A model generated the notes under the pieces. The model was given only the letters and a program-made list of their open reading frames with translations. It ran no database searches and was not told the origin of the DNA. This document shows, in pieces, positions 32,265 to 40,415 of a stretch of 64,000 nucleotides of DNA; the first letter of the stretch is position 1; every line of letters begins with the position of its first letter. The stretch lies in NCBI RefSeq assembly GCF_008370495.1, contig NZ_VTUX01000006.1, forward strand, positions 174,737 to 238,736, read 5' to 3'. A program made the translations under genes and the position numbers. The stretch comes from Pseudohalioglobus sediminis (GTDB lineage: Bacteria; Pseudomonadota; Gammaproteobacteria; Pseudomonadales; Halieaceae).

Positions 32265-34481
32265 CTAAAAATCGAAATCTAGACAATAACCTGTATAGTT
32301 AGTGAAGTTGCCTTTATTGGAATCCACAGCGTACTTGAAAAATTTTTCTGGACCCACGCAGTCAAGAATCCATGCAGCATTACAGTGCGGAGAGCCATCG
32401 CCGTCGAACGTGGTGTGCATATCGCTGTCGGTCTCAAACTTTACAATTTCACCAGGTTGAACATTTGTTCCACAGCGGAATCTACTGTCTATTGACCACT
32501 TACTCCATTTCTCGGGCTCCTGTTCGAATTTGCCTCTCGCATTCTCGAGGCCCATTTGGGACGCTGTCTTCCCCAACGCCTTTCCAGCGCCTCCATATTG
32601 CATTCGGTATCTGAACCACGAAGCGTTTTGATCCCAATACTCTGAATTACTAAGCAAGTCCTCGACACTGCTAGCCATACTAGCGATGATATCAGAGGGA
32701 GTTGTTGCCGTACTTTCTAGCAATTCATCTATGTCGACAAAGAAAGTGCAGTTGTTGTTCGCTGTAGAAGACGCCCCTTCATCGCAGACGATGGGGATTG
32801 GCAATCGAATCTTTGGAAGGCGAATACGGAACGCGCCTAGGTAGTCGACGGTTGGTACAATGAAAATATCTCTTTCATTGGAGCTAGTGTAAGTGTTTTG
32901 TGCGCTATCGACACTGTCTAAAGGCAATGTTAGACGCAGTGGCTTTTCGAAAAAACTACCTGCGCCAGCTAAACGCAGGTCATTGCTCTTCGCAATGATC
33001 TCGTCATCATAGTTTTGTAACTCTAGGCTGTACAGTGACTGCCGGAGTTCAAGTTCAGATTCGGGAGGAAGATTGTTGTTTGCATTTCTTCCTAGCCAAT
33101 ACTCCCTCCAGTGACGCTGAACGATTATAGACAGTGGTCCTGATGCAAGGTTTGGAACCTTAAACTTCAAATCTAGTCTTCTCGCTGTTGGAGAGTCGGG
33201 ATCATTTTGTATATTGAGTTCGTAAAGTGTTGGGTAGGGGACTGCCAGTATCTCCGCTCCATATTTTGTACCTGGCTCAAAGAACTCGTACTTTACCAAT
33301 GGGCCGTGTAGCTGTTTTGAGTCACTTGGAACAGAGCCGGTGTTCTGGATCATCTGCCATTCAACCCCTGTCGCGCTCGGCAGAGGTGGCAAGAGTGGCT
33401 CAATACTTGGAATTAAATGCTTTATGCTGCGATACGAATCAACATGTACCCTTAAGGGTTTGATGTACCCTCGAGCGCTTTTTTCAGCCAGACTTTCCTC
33501 CCACTTCACGCATGCGTTCTGAGTAACGTTTTCAAGCGCTGTATTCCTCACATCTTCTTGCTGGAAAACGTCTACTTTTGCTAGTGCTTCTAAACACGTA
33601 CCCTCTGCAGTCGCCGCCTGAATGGCACTATAGCCACCTGCAATTGTCAAGATTTGTTGACGCTTGCTCGTGTGTTGATTCAATGTTTCCCGCATTTTCG
33701 CGTCGATTTTTGTGTACGAGCCGCTGGTCAACAAACTACTGGCACTAGCGCGTAGCTCGCGCTCTTCGGCCTCATTCAGACCTTGTGTAACGAAACGATA
33801 ATAGGTTTCTGACCCCATTAGGGTTCCAAATTCGATTTGATTAACGAAGCCATCACCGTAAGTGAGCTTAAAGTTATTCCTGGCGACTTCGGGTTCTGTT
33901 TCCGCTCGCGCGATGAGGTTTTGCACATCTGTTGACAAGCAGCTCCCATCTTTGCAGTTGAGAAGAAGGCTGTATTTCAACTCACAGCTGATATCAGCTA
34001 TAGCTTCTCGTGTCGTCGTTATTCTTCTTTCATCTTCAAAATTGTTGCGATAAAGCGATTGGTTGACTCTTGCAGCGATGGAAAAGTACGGGCTGTCGAC
34101 GCTCGCTGAGGCATAAGCCGCGCTCTTATCCACGGTAGCGGTGTGAGACGTTGTCTCGTCGTTAACTGTTTTCCAATTGAGTGCTCCAGAGAAACTATCA
34201 GTTGAGCATGTCATCGATTGTCGTATTTCGTCGGAGAAAATAAACGCAGTGCCAGCTTTTGAAAGCTCGTCGAGGTTTACCCCCTTGCCTAGAGAGTAGC
34301 GTTCGAATTCGCTCTTGCTAGCACTATCACCCTCAACCTCATAGGGATAATATCCGGAGTTTAGTACTTTCACAGGCAATACTATCGAGCCCTGTTCGGA
34401 CTGTTGCCCAAAGGCTGTAGCTGCCAGCGAAATCAAACAAGGAAAGAATACTAGTTGCGTTAATCGGGTGCTGTGGAGCAT
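32265..34481 (-). CDS. Secreted protein with MACPF-like (perforin-type) region
   Basis: 738 residues; AAGG precedes the ATG. Signal peptide ends near ATAFG/QQS (~25). Residues ~60-270 follow the MACPF order: YSLGKGVNL (64-70, a start motif of the LGxGYD type), a long beta-rich stretch with the SAAYASASVDSPYFSIAARV repeat pattern (~120-139), then LTYGDGFVNQIEFGTLMGSETYYRF (~206-230), which fits the family signature (YGTHY, then a LGG turn and a YxYxF strand), with the His replaced. The C-terminal half (~400-738) is beta-rich with several Cys pairs. MACPF proteins can oligomerise into pores or act in adhesion; no membrane anchor is seen. Strongly AT-rich codon use. Downstream of the HEAT-type gene in one operon. 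Confidence 0.6.
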   Translation of the reverse strand: MLHSTRLTQLVFFPCLISLAATAFGQQSEQGSIVLPVKVLNSGYYPYEVEGDSASKSEFERYSLGKGVNLDELSKAGTAFIFSDEIRQSMTCSTDSFSGALNWKTVNDETTSHTATVDKSAAYASASVDSPYFSIAARVNQSLYRNNFEDERRITTTREAIADISCELKYSLLLNCKDGSCLSTDVQNLIARAETEPEVARNNFKLTYGDGFVNQIEFGTLMGSETYYRFVTQGLNEAEERELRASASSLLTSGSYTKIDAKMRETLNQHTSKRQQILTIAGGYSAIQAATAEGTCLEALAKVDVFQQEDVRNTALENVTQNACVKWEESLAEKSARGYIKPLRVHVDSYRSIKHLIPSIEPLLPPLPSATGVEWQMIQNTGSVPSDSKQLHGPLVKYEFFEPGTKYGAEILAVPYPTLYELNIQNDPDSPTARRLDLKFKVPNLASGPLSIIVQRHWREYWLGRNANNNLPPESELELRQSLYSLELQNYDDEIIAKSNDLRLAGAGSFFEKPLRLTLPLDSVDSAQNTYTSSNERDIFIVPTVDYLGAFRIRLPKIRLPIPIVCDEGASSTANNNCTFFVDIDELLESTATTPSDIIASMASSVEDLLSNSEYWDQNASWFRYRMQYGGAGKALGKTASQMGLENARGKFEQEPEKWSKWSIDSRFRCGTNVQPGEIVKFETDSDMHTTFDGDGSPHCNAAWILDCVGPEKFFKYAVDSNKGNFTNYTGYCLDFDF

Positions 34482-34593
34482 CGCGCTGTGCCTTAATACA
34501 AAAATGATTCGATGTAGTCGCTTTATTTAGCGTCTCTGTACCAATATATGTGTAATTTTGAGCCAGGGCCGTAAAATTGACAGCGGTTATTTG

Positions 34594-34917
34594 CTAGTCA
34601 ACATCGTCCAGCCACCACTCACAAGGTGTTTCAGGCGCTGATGCCATGCATACCTTGCACTGGTCTGCTGAGCCTGCAGCGTTGCACACGCCCATCGTCG
34701 TCTCTGGCTCGGTTGTCTTCAACGTCTGATCACCGGAGTACATGATGTCTTCACTGGGCATGCATACCCACTTTGCCATGCATCCTACGTTGACTGGCGC
34801 GAAGTTTTCCCCGGAGCGCCAGACGCCTTCTTGTTTCTCTTGTGCGAAAGCCGTTCCTAACCCTAGTGCTACTACAGTTGCCAATAAAGCTTTCAGAATC
34901 TTCTGGTACGATGTCAT
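34594..34917 (-). CDS. Small secreted Cys-rich protein
   Basis: 107 residues with a good ribosome site (AAGGAG, 9-base spacing). Signal peptide ends GTAFA/QEK. The mature ~82 residues contain six Cys (VGCMAKWVCM, MGVCNAAG, QCKVCMA, TPCEWW), which suggests a disulfide-locked extracytoplasmic domain. No family recognised. It lies 113 bp before the MACPF-like gene and is in the same direction. Confidence 0.65.
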   Translation of the reverse strand: MTSYQKILKALLATVVALGLGTAFAQEKQEGVWRSGENFAPVNVGCMAKWVCMPSEDIMYSGDQTLKTTEPETTMGVCNAAGSADQCKVCMASAPETPCEWWLDDVD

Positions 34918-34951
34918 TTGTCAAATCTCCTTAAATGCAAGTAAAGGGGTC

Positions 34952-35347
34952 TTACTGGTTGGGTTGGCTTGCTGTACTTGACCGGCCAGATGAAGTCCGG
35001 ACCTCGCACCGGTGCCCTATCGCCGGATCGTTTTTCATGTCGCAGTAGGTCTCCGCGACCTCTTTGGTCTGCCCCGTCAGACCATGCTCGGGAAGGTTTT
35101 CATCATCGGGATCTATACAAACCGCGTCGTACAACGCGATCTCCTGCGCCGTCGCTGTATGTGAAATAAAAAATAATGCGAGAACTAACAAAAAGGCGGC
35201 TACCAAAGCATTAGCGGGCCGGAACTCTGGAGGCTCAGCAAGAACAGGTGTCTGTCGGACGCGATTACTGTCACCGTTGTATAAAGGTCTACACAGGCTT
35301 CCGCTGTTTGATAAAGCTTTGGGCTGAACTGATTTGACAATCGGCAT
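34952..35347 (-). CDS. Small exported or anchored protein
   Basis: 131 residues from ATG 35,345-35,347 (AAAGG upstream); a longer frame starting at 35,482 runs into the HEAT-type gene and lacks a ribosome site. One hydrophobic segment (ALVAAFLLVLALFFISHTATA, ~48-68) follows a basic 45-residue N-terminus, so it is a signal anchor or a late cleaved signal. The C-terminal ~60 residues hold three Cys and a conserved-looking YDAVCIDPDDENLPE stretch. Its Cys-containing mature domain is similar in size to the next protein, so they may be functionally related. No family recognised. Confidence 0.55.
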   Translation of the reverse strand: MPIVKSVQPKALSNSGSLCRPLYNGDSNRVRQTPVLAEPPEFRPANALVAAFLLVLALFFISHTATAQEIALYDAVCIDPDDENLPEHGLTGQTKEVAETYCDMKNDPAIGHRCEVRTSSGRSSTASQPNQ

Positions 35348-35469
35348 TGATCGCAATCCTTTGCTTGGGTGGTCGCTGGCCCTAACTGTCCACATTTTCT
35401 GTATCTCGAGTTTTATAGGGGAATGATTGAAAAAAATCAATGAAAACCCATTAGCCCGAGCAAGCTCGT

Positions 35470-37362
35470 TCAATCTGCGCACCAGAATGACGCACCGCGC
35501 TCTGCTCGAGAAAAAATCGGCAGTTCTTCTGTTGCAGGCAGCAAGTGCTCGATCGGCACCAGTTGGGAGGCTGCTTCGAGTATGCCGAGCGCAGTGTGTG
35601 CGTCACTTTCCTGGCTGGCCATTTCAATAAGGGCAGCGCCCACATTGTAACCGCCCACTTCAGTCAGCTTTTTCAAAGCGGCAGGCGAGCCAGGGTCTTC
35701 CCGCCTTACCCCCTCGAGTAAGGCTGAGAGGATGTCACCGTTCGACACCTGGCAGTCGATGGCCTCAACCGCCGCACAGAAAGCTGACCAGTCATCGCTC
35801 TCCAAACCGTTCAGGATCAGTTGCCTGGCTTGATGCATAGTAGCTTCACCGGTAAGCAACTCCACCGCTAAGGCCTGAGCGTCTCTCCCACTCATAAAAT
35901 GATCACTTACACCGGACCTGCCGCACCAAGGCAGCAGCTTTCTGAGATACCAGTGCTTAGTACGAGCTGAGCAATTGGCGATAGCCGCCACTCCAGCCTT
36001 GGTGACCATCGCTGCGTCAGCAAGCAACATAAGCTCCCATATTGCACCCACGTAGCGCTCGTCTTTCCGCGTACCCAAGCCGGCAATGAGGCCCTGCAAA
36101 TATCGCAGATTTGAATAAGGAGCGCCTTCCTGCTCGGACTGTGTAGGGCTAGTGAAATCGTCAATTAGCGCACCAACCCGCGTGTCGCACGCGTAGCTGG
36201 CGAGTATGCGAATCGCTTCTTCTCGACTCAGTACGCACTCACTGCCGAGACATCTTTCAGCCATGTCCAGTAGCCGTGGGTTCGCAGCTAGCTCTGCAAC
36301 TTGTAGGGCACGCCATCCAACATCTGCACGGCCGGGCCGTGGTTCGGCCTCGCGCTCCACCAACCGGGACAGTTTTTCTCTCTCCATAGCCTGGGGAAAG
36401 ATTTCGATGGCATCGAACGCGGGTACGCTACCACCAGCCTCTTGCAAGTCGCGTTCAGCGAAGTCAACGGCAAGAGGATGACGCCGCGCCACCAGAGCAG
36501 CCAGGGCCCCATAGAACGTGTTTCCGTAACGCTCAGAGCCCTGCCCGCAGATCCACAGCAGCATCTCCAGTGCTTGGGGTAGGTCGCAGGTTGATAACGC
36601 GCGGACGGCGTTGTTAAGCTCTACGGACTGGGGCTGTTGCAGATACCTCCTGATCATCAGTAAATGCCTCGAGCTGAGCTGCGATCCCAATGACTCCAGC
36701 GCAAGGCCGACCCATGTCTCGTCCAATGGCAACAGCACGTCCATCAATCGGTCCACCAGAGCCGGTTCGCCCCACGTCACAAAAGAACGCGCCACTTCCT
36801 CCAGATACATATCCGAGTAACGGCTCGCTTCAAGGAAGTCCAGAGCGAGATCAATACACGTCGGGTGGCCAAGTTGGTGAGCAGTTTTAAGTGCCGCCAG
36901 CCGCAGTTCGATGGGCCTACAACTGGAAGTGGCCAGGGCTTCCAGGGCGGCCATTAAGTTGCCGAATGTAGGCTCCAGTTCCAAGCTCTCTGGGTCGTGG
37001 CCCGAGCTGCTGATATGCATCAATCCCTCACCACCATACGAATGACAGCGAGGCGAGAGAGAAGCGGCGCAGCTGAGCGCGTGCAGCGTTGCCTCGACCA
37101 CTTCATCGCTGGTATTACTAAGAGCGGGTAGCGCGAGCTTTAGCTCAATGGGCAACCGGCAGGTATCCAGGCTTCGAATCAAAGCCGCCTTGACCAACCC
37201 CTCGCTCGACTCTATCGCGGCCTCTATAGTCGCCTGGAAGCGAATTCGGAATGCCGAGGGATCCGCCTGGACGAGCACCGTGATGAAATCCGCCATAGCC
37301 GCCGGGGACATGTCATGGATACACGAGAGTTTCAATTTGCTGGGTTGAATCTGGACTTTCAC
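35470..37362 (-). CDS. Large HEAT/ARM-like repeat protein
   Basis: 630 residues from a GTG at 37,360-37,362 that follows GGAGAG; an ATG frame extension exists. No signal peptide or membrane segment. The whole length is amphipathic helices in pairs of ~35-45 residues (LVKAALIRSLDTCRLPIELKLALPAL; LMAALEALATSSCRPIELRLAAL; YLEEVARSFVTWGEPALVDRLMDVLL), typical of HEAT/ARM solenoids, which bind partner proteins. It lacks any catalytic motif I can see. It is in the middle of the minus-strand operon of the island; a cytosolic scaffold for the envelope components is a reasonable guess. Confidence 0.65.
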   Translation of the reverse strand: MKVQIQPSKLKLSCIHDMSPAAMADFITVLVQADPSAFRIRFQATIEAAIESSEGLVKAALIRSLDTCRLPIELKLALPALSNTSDEVVEATLHALSCAASLSPRCHSYGGEGLMHISSSGHDPESLELEPTFGNLMAALEALATSSCRPIELRLAALKTAHQLGHPTCIDLALDFLEASRYSDMYLEEVARSFVTWGEPALVDRLMDVLLPLDETWVGLALESLGSQLSSRHLLMIRRYLQQPQSVELNNAVRALSTCDLPQALEMLLWICGQGSERYGNTFYGALAALVARRHPLAVDFAERDLQEAGGSVPAFDAIEIFPQAMEREKLSRLVEREAEPRPGRADVGWRALQVAELAANPRLLDMAERCLGSECVLSREEAIRILASYACDTRVGALIDDFTSPTQSEQEGAPYSNLRYLQGLIAGLGTRKDERYVGAIWELMLLADAAMVTKAGVAAIANCSARTKHWYLRKLLPWCGRSGVSDHFMSGRDAQALAVELLTGEATMHQARQLILNGLESDDWSAFCAAVEAIDCQVSNGDILSALLEGVRREDPGSPAALKKLTEVGGYNVGAALIEMASQESDAHTALGILEAASQLVPIEHLLPATEELPIFSRAERGASFWCAD

Positions 37363-37452
37363 TGTTCGCTCTCCTATAACGCCCACTGTCTGGCTACGGG
37401 AGAACGTATGATCGAGCAATGTTTCTCAAACTGGGCTCAAAAACTGCTCGCC

Positions 37453-38097
37453 CTAGTGTGAGCGTTGGAGGAATTGAATTCTGTTGGCCAGCATCAGCTC
37501 CAGCAGCACCAGGTCTTCCCTCGTCACCTCGCTACCGTACTGGGCTTGCATCTCTGCCGGATTCACGCACAGCAGGGAAGCTGCAGCGGGCTTCCTGCCA
37601 GAGGTGGGCTCGGGCTTCAGGGAAAGCTTGAAGGCCCTGCCCTCGGCTGGCTGTTTGACACGGACGGCATGACCCGAGGTGACTCTCCAGGTCCCAGCGA
37701 GGATAGTCTCCCCACCGGTTTGCTCTGGCTTGAATTTGCAATAGGGCTCAAAAATGGTCAAAGGCTCACAGGTTGGATGCAGTTCGACCACCCCGGCTTC
37801 ATCGCGCTTTTGGTGCACCGATGGACCACCTTTTAGGCAGCGCCGCTCGCCGTAGTAGTACAGCGCCTCCCAATCCGATTGAGGCTCTGCGGCAACACGG
37901 ATTGCAAGGCGGGCTTCAACCAATAGTCGCTCAATATCGACCGATGCATCCATGACGGCAACATTCCGCAACTTGGCCTTGTCCTGGAATGAACTACATG
38001 CAACGAGGCCGAGCATGCTGATTACGATCAGCCAGCCAGCAATTCTATTGACTGTATCACCGACTTTTCTCAACCCCACAGTGGCCAACCAATCCAT
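37453..38097 (-). CDS. Lipoprotein or membrane-anchored protein
   Basis: 214 residues from ATG 38,097 (or GTG 38,100); GGAG is upstream, while a longer frame reaches back into the next gene without one. One hydrophobic segment (AGWLIVISMLGLVACSS, ~24-40) ends in the lipobox LVAC. The mature part includes two Cys motifs (GERRCLKGG, LHPTCEPLTIFEPYCKF) and basic patches. No family recognised. It lies between the unknown gene at 38,144 and the HEAT-type gene, all on the minus strand, so an operon is likely. Confidence 0.6.
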   Translation of the reverse strand: MDWLATVGLRKVGDTVNRIAGWLIVISMLGLVACSSFQDKAKLRNVAVMDASVDIERLLVEARLAIRVAAEPQSDWEALYYYGERRCLKGGPSVHQKRDEAGVVELHPTCEPLTIFEPYCKFKPEQTGGETILAGTWRVTSGHAVRVKQPAEGRAFKLSLKPEPTSGRKPAAASLLCVNPAEMQAQYGSEVTREDLVLLELMLANRIQFLQRSH

Positions 38098-38143
38098 CAC
38101 ACTACCAACTCCGTCACTCTCCCAAGTTGGAAGAAGATTGTAG

Positions 38144-38824
38144 CTAATATGCCCCGGCATGGTGCATAGGCAGTGCATCCGCTGCCGAGGCACAGAAATA
38201 CCGGCGCCCGTAGGGCACCGTCTGAACCGTTTGAAGAACAATACCGCATACTATTTCAGCAGCCTTTTCGCCACTGTGAACAACGATGGATCCCGGGCAC
38301 AGGGCAGCGCTATCTGGTCTCCTGCCCTTCTGGTAGACGTCAAACATCTGCACTGAGTCAATGGTTTCTCCCACTCGACCCTTCCCGCTGCTATAACGCG
38401 GCTCGAGCCCGTGTGTGCCGGCACTGGACCGCTCGAATACGATAGCGGCGCCTAGGTTGTAGCCGATCACGGCACAATCACTGGGTATTTCTCGATCCCG
38501 ACTGGCTGAAAGCAAACTCACCGCGCCCTGTAACCTATCCGCATCTATGCTGGAGATATTGCCCCTATAGCTCAAGGTGGTCAGCAGGGCGTGTCTCCGT
38601 GGTCCTGCATCCAGTTCAACTGGCTCTATTCGAGCCAGCTGCGAGGCGAACGGCCCATACAGAATATAGATGTCCCTTCCCGCGTGACCCTGGAGTACGG
38701 CCGTGGGTACAACCGCTTTGCCTGCAACGCCAGCATAGAAGGCCGAACCGATAACATCAAGACGGATTCGGCTGACATCTGATTCACCAACGCAGACAGG
38801 CATTACTATGTTAGAAATTGCCAT
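38144..38824 (-). CDS. Unknown protein, first gene of the minus-strand island operon
   Basis: 226 residues from ATG 38,824, preceded by the strong site GGAAGGAG. No clear signal peptide; the N-terminus is AISNIVMPVCVGESDVSRI. The composition is balanced with beta-strands (IRLDVIGSAFYAG, IVFERSSAG, ILYGPFASQL) and a few Cys. I see no catalytic signature I would trust; a protease fold was considered and not supported. The promoter should lie in 38,825-39,059, which it shares, divergently, with the next gene. Confidence 0.5.
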   Translation of the reverse strand: MAISNIVMPVCVGESDVSRIRLDVIGSAFYAGVAGKAVVPTAVLQGHAGRDIYILYGPFASQLARIEPVELDAGPRRHALLTTLSYRGNISSIDADRLQGAVSLLSASRDREIPSDCAVIGYNLGAAIVFERSSAGTHGLEPRYSSGKGRVGETIDSVQMFDVYQKGRRPDSAALCPGSIVVHSGEKAAEIVCGIVLQTVQTVPYGRRYFCASAADALPMHHAGAY

Positions 38825-39059
38825 GCTGCTCCTTCCAGCGTTTGGCTCGGGCTTGGGCCATGCCAACCTTGAGGCAAGCCGGCACGCAGAGCAGAGGAAA
38901 ACGCATCATCAACACTTGCCCGGCAGTGTAGCGCTAGCAACCTCAAGGGAACCTCAATCCAGGTCGGCTTTTGCTATCAGATACTTCACAGGGACTGGAC
39001 GCGCGTCTAGTCTGACAACCTCACGAAAACGATCTAGACAACCTTTCGGCTGGAGGCTC

Positions 39060-39413
39060 ATGAATAAGAGAGTTCGGACACGAGTGCTCCACCTGATGGC
39101 CTTTGCAAGCGGAAGTGCACTGGCGATGGCCTTTTTTATCTCCCAGTGCTGGTTCCTCCTATCTGACTACGTTGGAACCAGGGCAATCGATTGTGTATGG
39201 CGGTATGAAGACAGCTGGTATGACAACTGCTCCTTCTACTATTCCGAAGCAAGCTCGTGGTTCATCATTGGGCGGATAATCGACGAAACCTGGTTCTGGC
39301 TTTATGTGATGGGCGGCCTGGGGAGCACCCTCACAGTCGCGTTTAGTCTCTTTCTTCTGGCCGGGGAGGCATTGCGAAGAAGTAAAATCTTTCTGCGCCA
39401 TGACAAACGGTGA
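39060..39413 (+). CDS. Small membrane protein
   Basis: 117 residues from ATG 39,060 (GGAGG seven bases upstream); the frame is open farther upstream without a ribosome site. Membrane segments are at ~10-33 (LMAFASGSALAMAFFISQCWFLL) and ~75-100 (FWLYVMGGLGSTLTVAFSLFLLAGE), with an ~40-residue extracytoplasmic loop rich in Tyr/Ser and two Cys. Divergent from the operon at 38,144. No family recognised. Confidence 0.55.
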   Translation: MNKRVRTRVLHLMAFASGSALAMAFFISQCWFLLSDYVGTRAIDCVWRYEDSWYDNCSFYYSEASSWFIIGRIIDETWFWLYVMGGLGSTLTVAFSLFLLAGEALRRSKIFLRHDKR

Positions 39414-39502
39414 ACCGAGACGGGCTCTACTTGATTGCAAAACTGTCACCCGCCAACACTTTCGAATTCTCGCTAAGTTTATTGCCGACCTCGGTTGCTG
39501 CG

Positions 39503-39919
39503 TCATAGAGAACGGCGAAGCGCCAGCGGTAGTGTGCTGTCATGCGCGAGGCACTGCTCGCAGATGAAATACTCGAAATCCCGATCACCGCTGGCGACCA
39601 CGGTGCCGCATGGCGGCTGCTCAAAGAAACCCGAGGCCGAGTTTTCCAGATTGCGAAGAGCTGGCAGGAGCATGAGGCCTTCTACTGGCCCATGTACCTC
39701 TAGAGCCCAGATCGCTGGCTGTCCGCATCCGGTGAATAGCAAAAATTCCCATGTTAGTTCCATTTCGGGCCCTACCAACCACATGGAAAACAAGCACACG
39801 AGGCCAAATGCAGCACCGCATACCCAGAAGGCGAAAGAGGGGTCTATGCCCATTGCATCAAGCAGGATCGTGAGCAGCACAGTAGCCATCCCGACTAACA
39901 GCATAATCTTTAGTCGCAT
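39503..39919 (-). CDS. Small two-TM protein
   Basis: 138 residues; GAGG precedes the ATG. Two hydrophobic segments, ~3-24 (LKIMLLVGMATVLLTILLDAM) and ~28-50 (FAFWVCGAAFGLVCLFSMWL), are followed by a soluble ~85-residue domain with a Cys-x2-Cys (ICEQCLAH). No family recognised. It is convergent with the previous gene and is the last protein gene at the right edge of the island. Confidence 0.55.
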   Translation of the reverse strand: MRLKIMLLVGMATVLLTILLDAMGIDPSFAFWVCGAAFGLVCLFSMWLVGPEMELTWEFLLFTGCGQPAIWALEVHGPVEGLMLLPALRNLENSASGFFEQPPCGTVVASGDRDFEYFICEQCLAHDSTLPLALRRSL

Positions 39920-40194
39920 CCAGTGTTACCTCCCTCATTCTCAGACAGGGGAGCCTACCGGCCTGGCCCTCAAAAATTCCTCAAGTGGAGACTCATACCA
40001 AGGCATGGGTTACGAGCACGATAACGGCGCATACATGAGCGGCTGGCGGCTCGTTGGAAAAAAAGGTAGGTAGCGACACAATATGCTTTGTTTGTTCGGC
40101 GATTGTCACTGGCTATCAGCGATAGCAATAACTCGGCGATTTAGACTGGAAAGCCCACCCGGTATGGGACAAATAGAGTTTTATGGGACACGCA
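39920..40194. other. Non-coding right flank of the island
   Basis: About 275 bp between the last island gene and the tRNA terminator. I see no gene, repeat or integrase remnant. Part of a long plus-strand shadow of the previous gene enters from the left. Confidence 0.5.
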
Positions 40195-40220
40195 CAAAAA
40201 AGCCCCGCATTGCGAGGCTT
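40195..40220 (-). terminator. Terminator of tRNA-Lys
   Basis: Read leftward: AAGCCTCGC, loop AAT, GCGGGGCTT, then a run of T. The stem has eight pairs with one A-C mismatch. It lies 26 bp after the tRNA 3' end. Confidence 0.8.
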
Positions 40221-40246
40221 CTAAGCCACTGTTTGCACAGTGATAT

Positions 40247-40322
40247 TGGTGGGTCGTGCTGGATTCGAACCAGCGACCAATTGGTTAAAAGCCAACTGCT
40301 CTACCAACTGAGCTAACGACCC
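40247..40322 (-). tRNA. tRNA-Lys (anticodon TTT)
   Basis: 76 nt including an encoded CCA. The acceptor stem is GGGTCGT / ACGACCC, the D-arm has AGCTCAGTTGGTAGAGC, the anticodon stem-loop is GTTGG-CTTTTAA-CCAAT with anticodon TTT, and the T-arm has GGTTCGAATCC. It lies 93 bp after queC, in the gene order queE-queC-tRNA-Lys that is also seen in pseudomonads, so it is the host copy and the probable integration target of the island on its left. Confidence 0.97.
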
Positions 40323-40415
40323 TCAGAAGAGGTGGGTATCTTACGGATTTGAACTCAAAACTCAAGACCCGGCCGGTTTTTTTTCTGACGGCGAAAAGCG
40401 ACGGGAATCAGTGGC

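Larger units (their letters stand above)
24174..40322. mobile_element. tRNA-Lys-associated genomic island (~16 kb), no integrase visible
   Basis: The right edge is the intact tRNA-Lys(TTT) downstream of queC. The left edge is a second, damaged copy of the same tRNA with its own terminator. The DNA between differs from both flanks: markedly AT-richer in 24.5-26.8 kb and 31.6-34.9 kb, with many proteins of unrecognised family, while both flanks are ordinary host DNA. No tyrosine recombinase, transposase or conjugation gene is present, so it is either decayed, mobilised in trans, or gained between tandem tRNA genes by homologous recombination. Cargo: a two-component system, a lytic transglycosylase, an ExbB/ExbD-like pair, lipoproteins, a HEAT-like protein and a MACPF-like protein. 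Confidence 0.75.

Noticed and set aside
38144..38824. Trypsin-like protease
   Set aside because: No convincing His-Asp-Ser motif set; the resemblance is limited to beta-rich composition.
39495..40073. 192-codon plus-strand frame
   Set aside because: Opposite a better minus-strand frame with a ribosome site and two membrane segments; composition is that of a shadow.
24174..40322. Prophage or integrative conjugative element
   Set aside because: No integrase, capsid, terminase, relaxase or T4SS genes; the lytic transglycosylase alone is not evidence of a phage or conjugation.
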